Shown: positions 1 to 11,799 of the stretch, piece by piece
Layout: every line of letters begins with the position of its first letter
How positions within the stretch are numbered: position 1 is the stretch's first letter
Assembly (NCBI GenBank): GCA_010645155.1
Contig: CM021322.1
Span: forward strand, 11,867,841-11,931,840
DNA length: 64,000 nucleotides
Reading direction: 5' to 3'
Origin: Tigriopus japonicus
Taxonomy: Eukaryota; Arthropoda; Copepoda; Harpacticoida; Harpacticidae
Position numbers and translations under genes: made by a program
Notes under the pieces: generated by a model
Told to the model about the DNA's origin: nothing
Database searches by the model: none
Seen by the model: only the letters and a program-made list of their open reading frames with translations

Positions 1-138
1 CTTAATGCTGGGTTAACCGACCACTTTGGAAGTTATTAAAGGATGAATGATTTGGTAACTCTTTGGCAGCCCAATCAATACCACTATCCTCATTGAGGAT
101 AGTAGTAATAATGATCCAAACCTGTTATGTAATTGTAC

Positions 139-382
139 TTTTTTTTTTTGGATTGTGGGTGCTAGGGTCGGAGGGTTGAGCCTCGCCCGGCCAGCGAAGC
201 CAGCCATCACATCATCCAGTTTTTCCGATAGGCAATTTCAAGTCCGGTATCAGAATGGTTCTCCGTCTGTGGGGGTGGAATAGCGTCTAAAAGTTTCCTT
301 GCGAAAGGTCGGGGAGGAGAATCGAACCTGGGACCTCTCTCACTACAGGAAACTGCACTAACCACTACACCACGTCTCCTCC
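139..382 (-). mobile_element. tRNA-derived SINE with 3' poly-A
   Basis: Read on the minus strand, this starts with a tRNA-like head at about 382-308. A Pol III A box is visible around 375-357 (TGGTGTAGTGG) and a B box at 318-328 (GGTTCGATTCT). The 5' GGGAGGA could pair with TCCTCCC at the end of the head, but the T-stem is not complementary, so this is tRNA-derived rather than a working tRNA gene. About 160 bp of unrelated body follows and ends in a run of 11 A (plus-strand T run at 139-149). Head, body and A-tail are the standard SINE architecture. I could not define target-site duplications. Confidence 0.7.
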
Positions 383-399
383 CATGTTACTTTCATACT

Positions 400-930
400 T
401 TCAATTACATTTCAATGTAGTTGTACTTAATCAAATCTGAGCTCAAAGTAATTGTAATTGTAAGTAATCAAATTTGAGCTCAAAGTAATTGTAATTGTAA
501 TTAATCAAAATTGAGTTCAAAGTAATTGTAAATGTAATTGATCAAATTTGAGGTCATATTTATTGTAATTGTAAGTAATCAAATTTGAGCTCAAGTAATT
601 GTAATTGTAATTAATCAAATTTGAGCTAAAGGTAATTGTAATTGTAAGAGCTCAAAGTAATTGTAATTGTAATTAATCTAATTTGAGGTCAAATTAATTG
701 TAATTGTAATTTATCTAATTTGAGCTAAAGGTAATTATAATTAATCAAATTTGAGCTCAAAGTAATTGTAATTAATCAAATTTGAGCTCAAAGTAATTGT
801 AGTTCATCAAATTTGAGCTCAAAGTAATTGTAATTAATCAAATTAGAGCTCAAAGTAATTGTAACTAATCAAATTTGAGCTCAAAGTAATTGTAACTAAT
901 CAAATTTGAGCTCAAAGTAATTGTAATGAA
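400..930. repeat. 31-bp AT-rich tandem array with TTTGAGCTCAAA palindrome
   Basis: More than a dozen units of the form agtaattgtaattaatc followed by aaatttgagctcaa. The last five or so (about 760-925) are a regular 31 bp long. Upstream units vary by an extra attgta. Each unit contains the self-complementary core TTTGAGCTCAAA or a one-base variant. It is a noncoding minisatellite. Units lack spacers of distinct sequence, so it is not a CRISPR. Related gtaattgtaatt-rich DNA lies at 17886-18020 and 18520-18680, which suggests a dispersed repeat family. Confidence 0.85.
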
Positions 931-2699
931 TTTCATTTTGGCCCAAATCATTGTGAATTTTCAACTACAAATTACAATGAAATTTTCAGCTCCGTATCAA
1001 ATTTTGAGACTATAGACTAGATTAATTTATCCACAAATTTCCGTTATTATTTAGGATGGATTATGATGAACCCTGAGTGGCACAAGTCTTTTGTGCATCT
1101 CTTGCATTTTGCCCCTGAAACAATATGAGGGCAAGTTGATTTTGAGAAAAATTGTAATTTAAATGCAATTCAATTACTTTTTGAATGTAATTGTAATTAA
1201 TTACATTGAAAATAAAGTAAATGTAATGACACTCATTTTAATTTGGGACCAATGAAATCGTAATTAATTGTATTTCAAAAGTTTTTGTTACAGGTCTGTA
1301 ATGATCCAATATCACTCTAACTAACAAAAGTGGTGTCTTATGTGAAAAATGATAAAATGCACTCCTGGGCCGCAAGTTAATATACCTTATTCGATCAAGC
1401 ATCCACAAGTGTCAAGTGTTCACAAATGTTGTTTCTTGTGAGAGGTTTGCACTCGAACTCACTTTCGTAACCTTCCTAAAGAGCTCCAATCTATTTTTTG
1501 CGCATGGCCGAGATCGGCATTTCCGTACCACAACGAACGCTTGTTGTTGTCCTCCGATCAAAAGAATAATGGTAAATTTTTAGTAACCTTAAATTAGGGC
1601 AAAAGTAGACTTGTTTGCGAGAAAGAATATGACAGGTTTGTCGTGTGTTATCTCTTAAATTATGAACGAATTTCTGAACTTCTCCTCTCCCATTTTATCT
1701 CACCAATTCTCGGGCACCACCTATTTTCCCCTCTTTTAAATGTCAGAATCAGACCAACCCAAACTCGACTAATTCAGTTTAAGTTGTCTGAGAACAACAA
1801 TCACAATTTATTATCAATATTACTAAAGGTTATATTAATAAAAACCTTTTTTGGTTGTTTAGGTCTCAATAATTTTTTTAAGGCTTTGCAACCTATTCTT
1901 AACTTATTTTCGCATTTTCTTTGAAAACTAAGACACGAAATATCAAAAATAGTGGATTAAGCGAAACCATTTTTTGAGGTCTCAGTAAGTACTTTCTACT
2001 AGATACTGTGAAACGTTTCTTTTTGTGTGCATACTGTTACAAAAGGATTGTTCTAGGAAGGCAACGATCCAGAAGGAATTCAAAGCAATACATACAATCA
2101 GGTTGAAGTAAGCATGTCTCTGTCTGAGTTGATGTGTGTGTCTGTCTGGAATGGTTGCATGCCATAGCCTAAGCAACTCATTGAACATCGAAATCATCGT
2201 TGAATGAACGAATGGACGGCCAATGAAGACCCGAACCAATGTAGAAGTACAACGTTTTACTACACCCTGGCATGAAAGTTTTGTCGTAATTTTGAACCAA
2301 AATATTTTCATTATATAAGAATAGATTTGAATGGATTGACATGCAATCTGTCCCCAACTAGTTTCTTCTTCCTCGGAAATGATATTCGGGATGCTATCGA
2401 CCTAAGTGGATAGTTTGGACGGCTCAACGTTTTTCTGCACTTTTTTTAGGTATTTTCCTTTTTTCTTAAAATGTTGATGAACGGTTGAGATTCCATGAGC
2501 TCTTGAATTATGACGGACAGTAATATTTCCCGCTATTTTTGGTTAGAGATGTGTATTATTCTCGCCTTGCTCCTTCCAATATGCTCGTGCTCACTTCTAG
2601 TCATATATATAATTGTATATAAACCTCTCTCAATAAGAATAAAGCATCAAGTCAGCAACCAAACTCGACCATTCAATATGGCACAGACGGTAGTTCCCA
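931..2699. other. intergenic AT-rich stretch, no gene recognised
   Basis: Short open frames exist here (for example 1643-1924 plus and 1982-2311 minus), but none shows a recognisable motif, coding-like composition or splice context. Further gtaattgtaat-type sequence continues to about 1290. I see nothing I can name. Confidence 0.6.
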
Positions 2700-2754
2700 C
2701 CTAGGCGCCGTAAGAACCTCGCCCCTCTCCCTCCCCTTTGGTCGGGTAGACGCA

Positions 2755-2960
2755 GGTCCGTGATGCGTGCGGGAGGGCCGTGGATGCAGCGGGTGGACGT
2801 TGTGCAGCAGGATGGCCATGGATGTAGCCTACGTCATGGTGATGCAATGGAAGGCCCGTGGTTGCAGCGATCCGGCCGTGGGTGCAAGGGAAGGCCCGTG
2901 GATGCAGTGTTTGGTCCGTCAGGAAGCCCGGCCAAGGCATGGGATGGCCGACGCCCTTCC
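2755..2960. repeat. GC-rich degenerate minisatellite
   Basis: Imperfect repeats of a roughly 20-25 bp unit with core ggcccgtggatgcag recur at irregular spacing (ggccgtggatgcag, ggccatggatgtag, ggcccgtggttgcag, ggccgtgggtgcaag, ggcccgtggatgcag). The block is strikingly GC-rich against AT-rich surroundings. The reading frames it opens in several phases come from low-complexity GC sequence and I do not call them genes. Confidence 0.6.
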
Positions 2961-4437
2961 CCGACATGGAGGACGACTCCATGGCTAATTATGGATTATG
3001 GGATGGAGATGTGGTTTCCTCTAGTCAATCTATTACATATTCTAGTCACACCTGTGATAAGCATTCGTAAACCCTCTTTAATATATCATGTTTTAAACTT
3101 TATGCCCCCCCCCCCGGGCAGGGGAGATGCAGAAAGAGGCTGGAAGTGCTCAAGTCACTTCCCGCCATTCACTATTTTTGCACAGCGGTTTAAAGGCAGA
3201 TGGAACCGTGCAAAAAGAAAACGCCGGACTTCATGTTGACAATTGCTGTTCCGGGAATAATTAAATTACATCATAACTAATCCAAAAATATTATAGGCAC
3301 TTGTTGGGGACACGAGTGGTTTGATTGCGCCAAAGTGTCCATGCATTGCCGTCATTTTTAGGCTCAAAGTATGACTATGACACAACTTTCGTGTCAGGGT
3401 GTACTCCGTCTTCTACACGCATTCTATCTTGGATTGATTGCATGCAGAGTGCATGCATTTATGCTATTCTCAAAGGAAACAAAAAAACGAGCACCGATTC
3501 TACTTTGAACTAATCATAATGCCGGCTAAACCAATCTCTCGTTCAACAATCAAGCCAAATTGAATCTACTCAATTTTTACTTATGGCTAGAAATGTTGAT
3601 CGCTTCAAAATCAAGGTTTGTTATTTCCAATCAAAAGTGCATCTGATGATGGTGCAACTTGGAGGACCTTTATTTAAGCTCAGTGCGTTTGGACGGGAAA
3701 ATAACAAAACTGTGTTTGCTATTACAAGCAAGCGAGTGAACAGTTTCAACAAAGCGTAAAATCCCATTGTGGACCAAAAAAATAAGAGTAACACATGGGG
3801 AAATTGAAGTGCTTTTAAACTTCCAAGAAAACAAGCTTTTGACCCTAGCGCCTAACCTAACCTAAGTAGACAAGCATCACAATCAACTTTCAAAATATTG
3901 ACCCATCAAATTAAAGTTATTTCCAATGAGCTGTCTCATTTATAAAGAGAGAGATTTGATTCCAAACATAGAGCACTGGATCGGCAACCAGTCGGACCGA
4001 CCAATATGTAGGCCCAAGGGTAATCTTTGGTGGGCCCAGGAGCTATGGGGAAAGACCAAAATAATGGCCCCGTGAGACATATGTTGTATCTAGTCATTCA
4101 CAACACTCCACCATGCTACACCATAGTACAATTCTCGTGGGCCCAAAGCTCTTTGATCGTTAATTTTTGAGGCCCTGAACCTACCAACGTCTGTTTGGTG
4201 GGCCCCTGACAACACGTAATCAAATGTGGTGGGCCTTGACCTAAAAGCGGTGAACGACCCCTGCAATAGAACATTTTTTGCAAGTGCTTTTTAAACGAAA
4301 TTTTAAAGTATTTTGAGCTATTTTGACACAACCTATATAACTAAGAAAAATCATTTTCTTTCGCGACAAAGAAAAGCTATATGAAATCTTTGGGAATTTG
4401 TTTTCGACAACTAATCTCGAGTTACTTTACTCATAAC
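2961..4437. other. intergenic, no gene recognised
   Basis: There is a poly-C run near 3106-3116 and a short (CCTAA)3 run near 3849-3863. No ORF here has a recognisable domain. Confidence 0.5.
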
Positions 4438-4617
4438 ATTATGCAGGGACCACTGTACGTCAGGACGAATTTCAAAAATACACACTGGGTCCGATCATTG
4501 TAGTAAAATGTGAGGTTTTTGCAACAAATATATAGTTCCGTTTAATTTTCATTGTACTAATCGGACCCAGTGTGTATTTTGAAAGTAATCCTGGCTTGAG
4601 CCATCCTTGCATTATGA
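4438..4617. mobile_element. small palindromic MITE-like element
   Basis: An inverted repeat with two arms of roughly 60-70 bp. The best-matching core, aatacacactgggtccgat, occurs at about 4477-4495 and as its reverse complement at about 4559-4579. Similarity decays outward but continues to the ends (ttatgcaggga on the left, tccttgcattat on the right). It has no coding capacity. Size, symmetry and AT flanks resemble a non-autonomous DNA transposon; the superfamily is not identifiable by eye. Confidence 0.6.
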
Positions 4618-5750
4618 TAGTTCCTTTGGACTATTTTGACCGCAATGGTCTATTCCACACACTTTGCATTGGACGCCCTCTATGGTTCTCAATATGAACA
4701 ACTCGCCGTCCGAGCAAAAGTACAAGTTGAGGTGGCAACTCTTGAAAATTCAAATAGCCTAAACAGCCAATTTTGAGGACCAATTAAGATATTATAAGAA
4801 CTAGACTGTCATTGAGGATATGTGTAAAACAAGCTAGATTTAATGTTGCCAATTTCTTTCATGGTTTCACAAATATATCTGTTATGGTCAGGCTGGAACT
4901 TAGGCTTCAATTTAATTTAGAGGAGTGGGAATCTGCGCCATCTTGTATTAGCCACAGCTTGGGCGTTTCTTTGAAATGAATGATTTCCCCCTTAATTTAT
5001 AATCATATTGCATGACTTCTTGATTCCTAGACTTTTTCTACTAAGTATTTCCTGAGGTTAGGGTGAACGAAATTGAAATATTTCTATTTAAATATTCGAA
5101 AGGCTTTTTAGAAAAACTGTTCCACAAGCCTAGAGGGTTTTTTTCTGCGTGAGGGACATATTTCATAAGAGGCGCTGCCAACTGTCTGCAAACAAATTAT
5201 CTCATCAATCTCATTAAATAAAAAAGCAAACATTATAAAGAGGTTAATTGTGTGTAGGCACATCAATGTTTAACTTTCTTTACAGGGAATCCCATTCCTT
5301 GTAGCGATAATGTAAATCCCCAACCTAGAGCGCTCTAATAAAAGCACTCTACCCCAACCTAAAAAATGGCATGAGCTCATTCAAGCCGAAGGGCTCCAAC
5401 TGGGAAATGTAAAAAGCAACTTCGGTTCATTAATATTTTTTGATTTAGAAACTGTAAATTTAAAAACCATCCATTGACTGTTGCAATATCATGATAGTTT
5501 TAGCGTGTTTACACTTCGGCCCCCGCCCCTATTCGTTGGGATTTGGTGGGTGAGAATTTTCTGCCACAAAAAGTGACCTTGTTAAATCTACTCAACAGGA
5601 AATTTATTAATTGAACGCACTCAGCTCTAATTCAACGCTCTCTCTTTTGACATGGCTTTATTTTGAGACGGCACTTTATTGATTCGCTCAAAGAGATCTT
5701 CAGACTCTGGAGACTCAGTCACGCTGGGAAACGACGGTTGAGAGACAGCG
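4618..5750. other. intergenic, no gene recognised
   Basis: AT-rich sequence with no ORF I can support. The stretch around 5600-5750 borders the terminal-inverted-repeat element and shows no coding signature. Confidence 0.5.
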
Positions 5751-7055
5751 AGAGTCTTGGCTTTTTCCTACCTACACTTTATTTAGGGGTTGCGTGAGAA
5801 AAAAATTGATGTTCCGTCCATCTGAAAATTACATCTAAAACATTCTATTTTTAGTTGATGCAAAAGTTAATCAGCCATTTCTGAGTTTTTGGAGTAGTAA
5901 GAAGAAGTAAAAAAGATTTGGTACTTGCTTTTCTGGAAACTACAAATGTAGGCAAGGGCTTGAAGGTCAATTGTCATTTTGTGCCTTACATCCCATTAAG
6001 GAAAATGGGAAACACTTCTTTCTAATGTTGTAAAAATGAAATGAAAGGTTTTTCACTTTGTTTTTTCAACTTTCAACATCATGACTTCCTTCAAACCCTT
6101 TTTTGCAACCTTTTGGCTACAAGATTAGTTTAAGAGATTTATATTGATCAAATATGGCAAATCGCACCAACACTACATGGAAAAGCTCCAAATGACTCAA
6201 GAAGTCTGCATTATTATTTCACTTGCAATTTCTGGAGATTGCCTGGATAATTCTTTGGAAAGTAGATTGACTTGTTCATAGTTAGTATAGTACTATTGTA
6301 TATAGTATAGGCTTTTGGGAAGCACTCTTTGCAACTACTCAGGCCAAGAAGACTAGAATCAGTGTGATCCATTGACTCTGTGTTATTGCAGTTACCCAAA
6401 TTGAGGATTCTTGGAAGTTGCATGAGGCATTCAAATTCATAAACATCCAAATAGATGTTCTGATTATTCCTAAGGTCTGGATTCAATTCAAAAAAATTTG
6501 AGCCAGTTCAACAGGGCAAAATAATGATCAATGAAAGTTAATTTGTGGGTAGTGTGTACAACGCCATTGGCTCTTCTAGCACTTCAGAAACCAGACATTT
6601 CAAAAAAAAATCAAGAAGCAAAAGGGCTGTAAATCATGTCTTGAAGGAGGTCATGGTGGTGACAATTACAGAAAAACTGAGAATACTCCCATTTTATTTT
6701 TACAACATGAGAAAAAACATCTTCCATTTTCCAAAAATAGTGGGAGGACACATCCAGACAAGAGATTCTAGTTGTTCATGGATAGTGGAATTAACTCACA
6801 GGGACAAAATGATCTTTAAGTTTCTGCCAAGATGAGAGGAAAAAGATATTTTTTTAGACAAAAACACATATTTATCTTTATTTCCTACATAATAAACTGA
6901 TAATTAATTGCATTAATCAATGGGAATAAAAATCTGATTATTTTTGTGCCAACTAAAATGCCAAGTAATTAAATTATTTTCAGATGAACGGAACATCAAA
7001 GATTTTTTTCACGCAACCCCTAATTAAAGTGTAGGTAGAAAAAAGCCAAGACTCT
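5751..7055. mobile_element. 1.3-kb DNA element with about 80-bp terminal inverted repeats
   Basis: The left end at 5751-5830 starts agagtcttggc and runs through acctacacttt, ggggttgcgtga and gatgttccgt to tctgaaaatt. The reverse complement of 6974-7055 repeats the same order with only scattered differences. This is a clear terminal inverted repeat bounding about 1.15 kb of internal AT-rich DNA. Internal open frames at 6214-6486 (minus) and 6545-6835 (plus) show no transposase motif I recognise, so the copy looks non-autonomous or decayed. I found no obvious target-site duplication. A P-like transposase remnant begins directly on the right; whether the two belong together is unclear. Confidence 0.75.
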
Positions 7056-7064
7056 GTTGCAAGT

Positions 7065-8514
7065 GTGACAACCCGAGATTGCATCGAATACTCATGGGAA
7101 ATACCAAATATTTTGGCAGCCTTGAAGAGCTATGGAGAATACTTTAATGAAGATAAAGACAGCCTTAACCGAATAGTCCAAGACTTTCAATACGGTGAAC
7201 ACAAGCACGTGGAATTTTACATCAACAATACAGATAAACCGTGGAAAGTGGTGAACACTAAAAGTGCCGTCCTTCACACACAAAAACGTGACCCATCCCG
7301 TGCCCCAATTTATTCAGTTTAGGATGATAACTTGAAATTTCTTTCGAAATTTTCTTTTTGGATCTTTGGTTGAAATTCGAAATTAGAAGGCCAGGGAAAA
7401 GAGCGACAAGGTGTCACATCTCCCACCATGCTTGCCATGACTTTGTCCACCAAAACTCTCCAAGAATATGCCAAAGATATGTTACATAGGCATGAGATCC
7501 AAAACGTACTTTTTGGGAAATTTCAATCAGCCTGATTTGGTTGGTACCGACAACTTTCGGGAGGTAATTATTTTACCTCCCACCAACAGATTCTAAGTCT
7601 GATAAGCCGTGGAGTGGATGAACTAATCTAAGTTTGATCCTTGGTGAACTTCAACAACATGCACGTTTGTGACATTAAAAAAATGTTGGCCCCAAATCAG
7701 TGTCCGGAGGTGAAACCATCCATAATGGCGCTATAAAACTTCGATTGATGCTCAAGTTTCTTCCTGTTACTCATTTTGAGTCCATTGAAGACAGCAGTAT
7801 TGGTTTCTACATTGCTGGTTATCTTGTGCGATTGTCGAGTGAAGTGTACCCAATGCCCAAGCTTGGTTTCACAGGGCAACCAACACCTTAATAGTTTTTA
7901 ACCTTGAAGATGAAAAAGCCTCAACTTCCAATGGCCCTCGAGAGAGCTTTTTGGAGCAAACCAACTGTGGAGGGTTATCCAAACCAACCGATTTAGTCTA
8001 CCTGACTTGTATTCATACCTGGGGTATATTCTCGCAAATCATGGCAAACCAGGAAAGCAAGAAATTTCTTTCAGAATGGCAACACCCAAGAGAGGTGTTT
8101 GCCAAAAGCTTTTGTTTGATCATTGGAAGCTCATTTGATACAGCTTCCATTTTGGAAGCCTCCTGTGGCAAAGGTCGCTCTTATGAAGTTATTTGTGAAG
8201 AAGTAGCCAAGAAAATGTTCATCTTTTTTGGCAAATTTTTTGCCAAAGAACAGAACTCTGAAATTTACGATAGCAAGGAAAAGACGAAACAGTTTGACGC
8301 CTCCAAATCCAGCCCAGGGGCCAAGATAATAAATAAATTGCAGTCTCAGTACAAAGAAAAACATTCGTGGACAATGGAATATGTACTTGTTTTTGTTATG
8401 TTTTTTGTCATGTTCCTCTCTTTATCTTCAAGTTTTGTAAGTGTCCTGTTTTACTTTCTTGGTATTTCGGGACATTTACTTGCTAGAAATAACCTACAAA
8501 TAAATAGCAATTAA
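7065..8514 (+). pseudogene. decayed P-element/THAP9-like transposase remnant
   Basis: Three plus-strand open segments (7065-7322, 7700-7891, 7951-8514) are separated by stops and frame changes. The middle one contains SIGFYIAGYLVR, like the conserved YxxGYxxxK segment of P-element and THAP9-type transposases. The third begins with GGLSKPTDLVYL, like the GGLxxPSDxLV segment of the same C-terminal domain. I recognise no N-terminal THAP zinc finger or intact catalytic core. The identification rests on these two motifs in the expected order. The adjoining 1.3-kb element suggests local DNA-transposon activity. It could instead be a decayed hAT-like gene. Confidence 0.45.
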
Positions 8515-8520
8515 TTTTCA

Positions 8521-9440
8521 GTCAGAAATAACTCTATTGATTTTGAACCTCATTTTCTGTAAAGAAATGTCTTGCTGGCATCGCCCTTTCGTTGTCTTGA
8601 GCTTGCGCCCAATTTACCTCCAGGGTAGAGTGCTCCTTGATTCGCTCTATAATGTACTCACTCTCTTTAGATTCACTCTAATCTGATAAGATCCTTGATC
8701 AAGAGACTTCGACCCTTTTTTGACTCCATTTAGTGACAGATTTTAAGCTTAAGTTAAAATCATTCAAATGAAAGGGTGTTGCTCCTTACGCGTGCTAAAC
8801 ATGACTTTCTATAGGTGCGATAGCATAGTATTAGTTTGCCGCAAGGTGTGTCTTCTTTTTTCATTTGCAGGTTTACAGTCTTCTAACCTTGGCAATTTTG
8901 AAGCACCTGATCCGTCTGTTTTTGGTTTTTTCTCAAATTCGCTTGCCAGGAAGCCAGTATGGCCGCAGCCGCACGTGCAATAACGTGTACTTAAGGGCCG
9001 AGTGTAGTAAGTGCTTCCCCAGACGGCGTAGCTTCTAATCCTTTTGGGGATTGCATTGAAACTGACGGGAGAAATCCATTTGGAGACCAACCTTCCAGCA
9101 TCAACCAAACCATTTCAAGCAAATTATATTATTGGACTTCAATTCGAAACATTTGAACTCTTTCAACCCTTCATCCTTGTTAAAAAACCTACGGGGACAC
9201 TTAAAATTAATTCCAAAACTCTTTCTTCATCACTAGAGTGCGTATAAAAATTTGCTGATTTTCACGAAAAATTTAAATTAAATTTACTCCAAAAAGGTCA
9301 AAAAAATAAAAATAAAAAATCCCTAAACTGTATTAAAATGGTAATATTGAATTTAAAGTTGCATTTCGTCATCCTGGTAATCATTCTTTGTAATTTAGCT
9401 ACAACTCAGCACATTTAGTTATTTCTGGCTAATTATGTGT
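8521..9440. other. intergenic, no gene recognised
   Basis: Several short frames overlap here on both strands (for example 8768-8983 and 9044-9247) without recognisable motifs or splice logic. I see no RNA gene. Confidence 0.45.
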
Positions 9441-9459
9441 TCAGCGTTCAGCATGTCCA

Positions 9460-10320
9460 ACAGTTTAAGATCAAAAAGAGCTAAATACCTCAGTTTAGGG
9501 GCAAATTTTGGAGCTAAAAGAACTAATTTTTATGGAAAAAGAGCTAAAAAAGAGCTAAATTTAAAAAAGCTAAAACACTAACACAATCCAATTTTTTGCA
9601 CCTTACGTAATTGGCAGGGTCTTTAAGACATGGAAAAATTGCTTTTTAGAGTTTTTTTTTTTCTTCCTGTCTTAAAAACGGCCAAGAAAAAAGGTTGTTC
9701 TGCGAAGTGATGTTGGCTTTTTGAATGTTACAGATAGAGCAACAATAATGAAAGGCCCTTATGCCCCTGTTATTGACAAAAGCCGTTTATCATTTTGGGA
9801 CCAACCAGAGAAAATCTAATTTAACCCATTGTTTGGCCCGTAATTCAAAGCACACAAGCTAAATTTCAACCACATCAAGTGAACTTTTTGTCAGTTAGAG
9901 TAGAGTAGTTAGAATCAAAGAATAAACTAAGTCAAGGTTTTAGTCGGTACCACCACGTTAATGGAGATCAAAACTAACCAAAAGTTGCTATTTTTTTTGC
10001 TTCAGCAAGAAGAGCCATAGTTTGGAGTCGATTGTCCTGAAAATCCTACGTATTTGTAAGAAGAACGAACATTTTTAAACAAGCCTTATTTTGTTGAGGT
10101 AGAAAATCTGGCAACTTCGAAAATTTTAAAAAGGAGCCAAAAATCCCTAAAATTCTCAGAAAAAAGAGCTAAAAAATGGCCAAATATTTCAAAAGGAGCT
10201 AAATGCTTAAATTTGGAGCCAAATTTCCAAAATATCAGGAAAAAAAGAGCTAAATTTAGCTCTAAAGAGCTAAAATTGGTAAGGCTAAATGTGTTAGCAG
10301 CTGTTTTTTGGCGCCAATTA
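9460..10320. repeat. two clusters of gagctaaa repeats
   Basis: Direct-oriented clusters at about 9470-9585 and 10120-10300 are rich in gagctaaa and ggagccaaa, with a palindromic agagctaaatttagctct near the end of the second. The two clusters flank about 550 bp of unrelated AT-rich DNA. The arrangement resembles the repeat-rich subterminal regions of some hAT-type elements, but I see no transposase between them and no defined ends. Confidence 0.45.
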
Positions 10321-11760
10321 TGACTTGACATGACCAAAAATGGCCCACGAAAAGGGCCAAAAAATTTGAAATTGGACCAAAAAGGGGCAAAAAAATTAAA
10401 GAAAATTTACGATTTAATTAAATTTTTCTACTCACTCTATTCATCACTTATTACTTATTGATGCCTTGCGTCTTTCTTTGCAATAATGAAGGAGTTTTAC
10501 ACAAGCTTAAATATCCCTCTCTAGATGGAGGCAAGACAAGGGCCATTCTTCTCCAGATATTAGAGTTAAACTCGCTTGATCTTGTTGCCAGAATCATAAC
10601 TTATTTCTTAAGCATATCCAGGCAATTCCACTCCAATGGCAAAAACACGGGTGTTCTTTGTAAAAATTTCATAGGGACAAGTGTTCGAAAGGTTAACTGA
10701 TTTTGCTTTGAAATTTTGAAATTTTTGATATAAGACATTTTAACAAAACTTTTGTAACCGAATGAAACAATTTTTGTACGAAGTTTATCTTGAAAAGTAC
10801 CAGATTATCCTTGGAAAGTCATTGGAAAAGTCAAACAAAGAGGATAATGGGGGGATATAAAAACATCAAGAATCCTAAGAATTGAAATAATAAACAAACA
10901 AGACGAAAATCGAACAAAATGCAACAAATCCAAAAGGCGAAACATATCCTAGCGCAAAGGATCGCATTTCTTAATCCAGCAATAAAAGTGTAGGTTGCGT
11001 GGGTTACTTTTCTCAGCTCCGCCGAGGATTTTGGCTTTCCAAGTGCGATGCAAAAAAGTTAAAAGTTAGTTTAAAGGAGAAACAAGAATTACAAGAAAAG
11101 ACGATTTGATATTTGACATTTAATCTGTTTTGATGAAAACAGCTCTTGAATGACTCATACTGTGTTGTGGCAAAAATTCACACCAAATATTTCTAAATTA
11201 AACCAGGAAGTTTTTCTTGCTTTTCTAGAGGTTGATATTCTTAAAACCGATTCTTATTTTGCCTAGGCTAGAGGTGTAGCCCAGGCTACGTTTCCATAAT
11301 TTATTATAGATAATATTGGGCCAAATATTATTTTTTTTTTTGCTGCAGCTAAAACATCTTCCCGCGTGTGGGTCAGTTCAACAGAACATGTTGCAAAATT
11401 GTTCTGAGTTTTCCTTTTCGTTAGGGCCCACTAAATACATATTGTTTGAGAAGCTTGTCCTCCAAAAAAGAGTAAAATTTACTCATTACACGCTTGAATA
11501 TCTTGGACACAATTGAATGTGGTGGGATCCCTTAGATCCCTTTTGACCTATCCATTTTTAAAGTGACCATTTAAGAAAGTAATGAAAGTTACTGTATAAT
11601 GAGGCAATGTTCAAACGAAAAGATGTCAATTGCAGTTCCAGTCTCTTTATCTATTGTCAATTTTGGAAAGTTACTTATGTTATAGTATCGTAATTTGATG
11701 ATGATGTTGAAATCAACAGGAAACCGAGAAGTTGTATAAATAATTTATGCATTTAGACCG
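10321..11760. other. intergenic, no gene recognised
   Basis: Short open frames at 10458-10700 and 11316-11516 carry no motif I recognise. The sequence is AT-rich with homopolymer runs. The 3' end of the deiodinase transcript probably lies just right of this stretch. Confidence 0.45.
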
Positions 11761-11764
11761 TAAC

Positions 11765-11770
11765 TTTATT
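11765..11770 (-). terminator. polyadenylation signal of the deiodinase gene
   Basis: AATAAA on the minus strand, about 180 bp past the stop codon and just beyond the predicted SECIS. The SECIS would therefore be retained in a short 3' UTR. Confidence 0.55.
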
Positions 11771-11799
11771 CGCGCCAACCTGAAATGAATTTGCCCATT

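Noticed and set aside
308..382. Functional tRNA gene on the minus strand
   Set aside because: A and B boxes and acceptor-like ends exist, but the T-stem does not pair and the sequence is fused to a body with an A-tail, so it is a SINE head.
400..930. CRISPR-like array
   Set aside because: Units are contiguous without unique spacers, and the genome is eukaryotic.
3849..3863. Arthropod telomere repeat (TTAGG)n
   Set aside because: Only three units; short enough to occur by chance.
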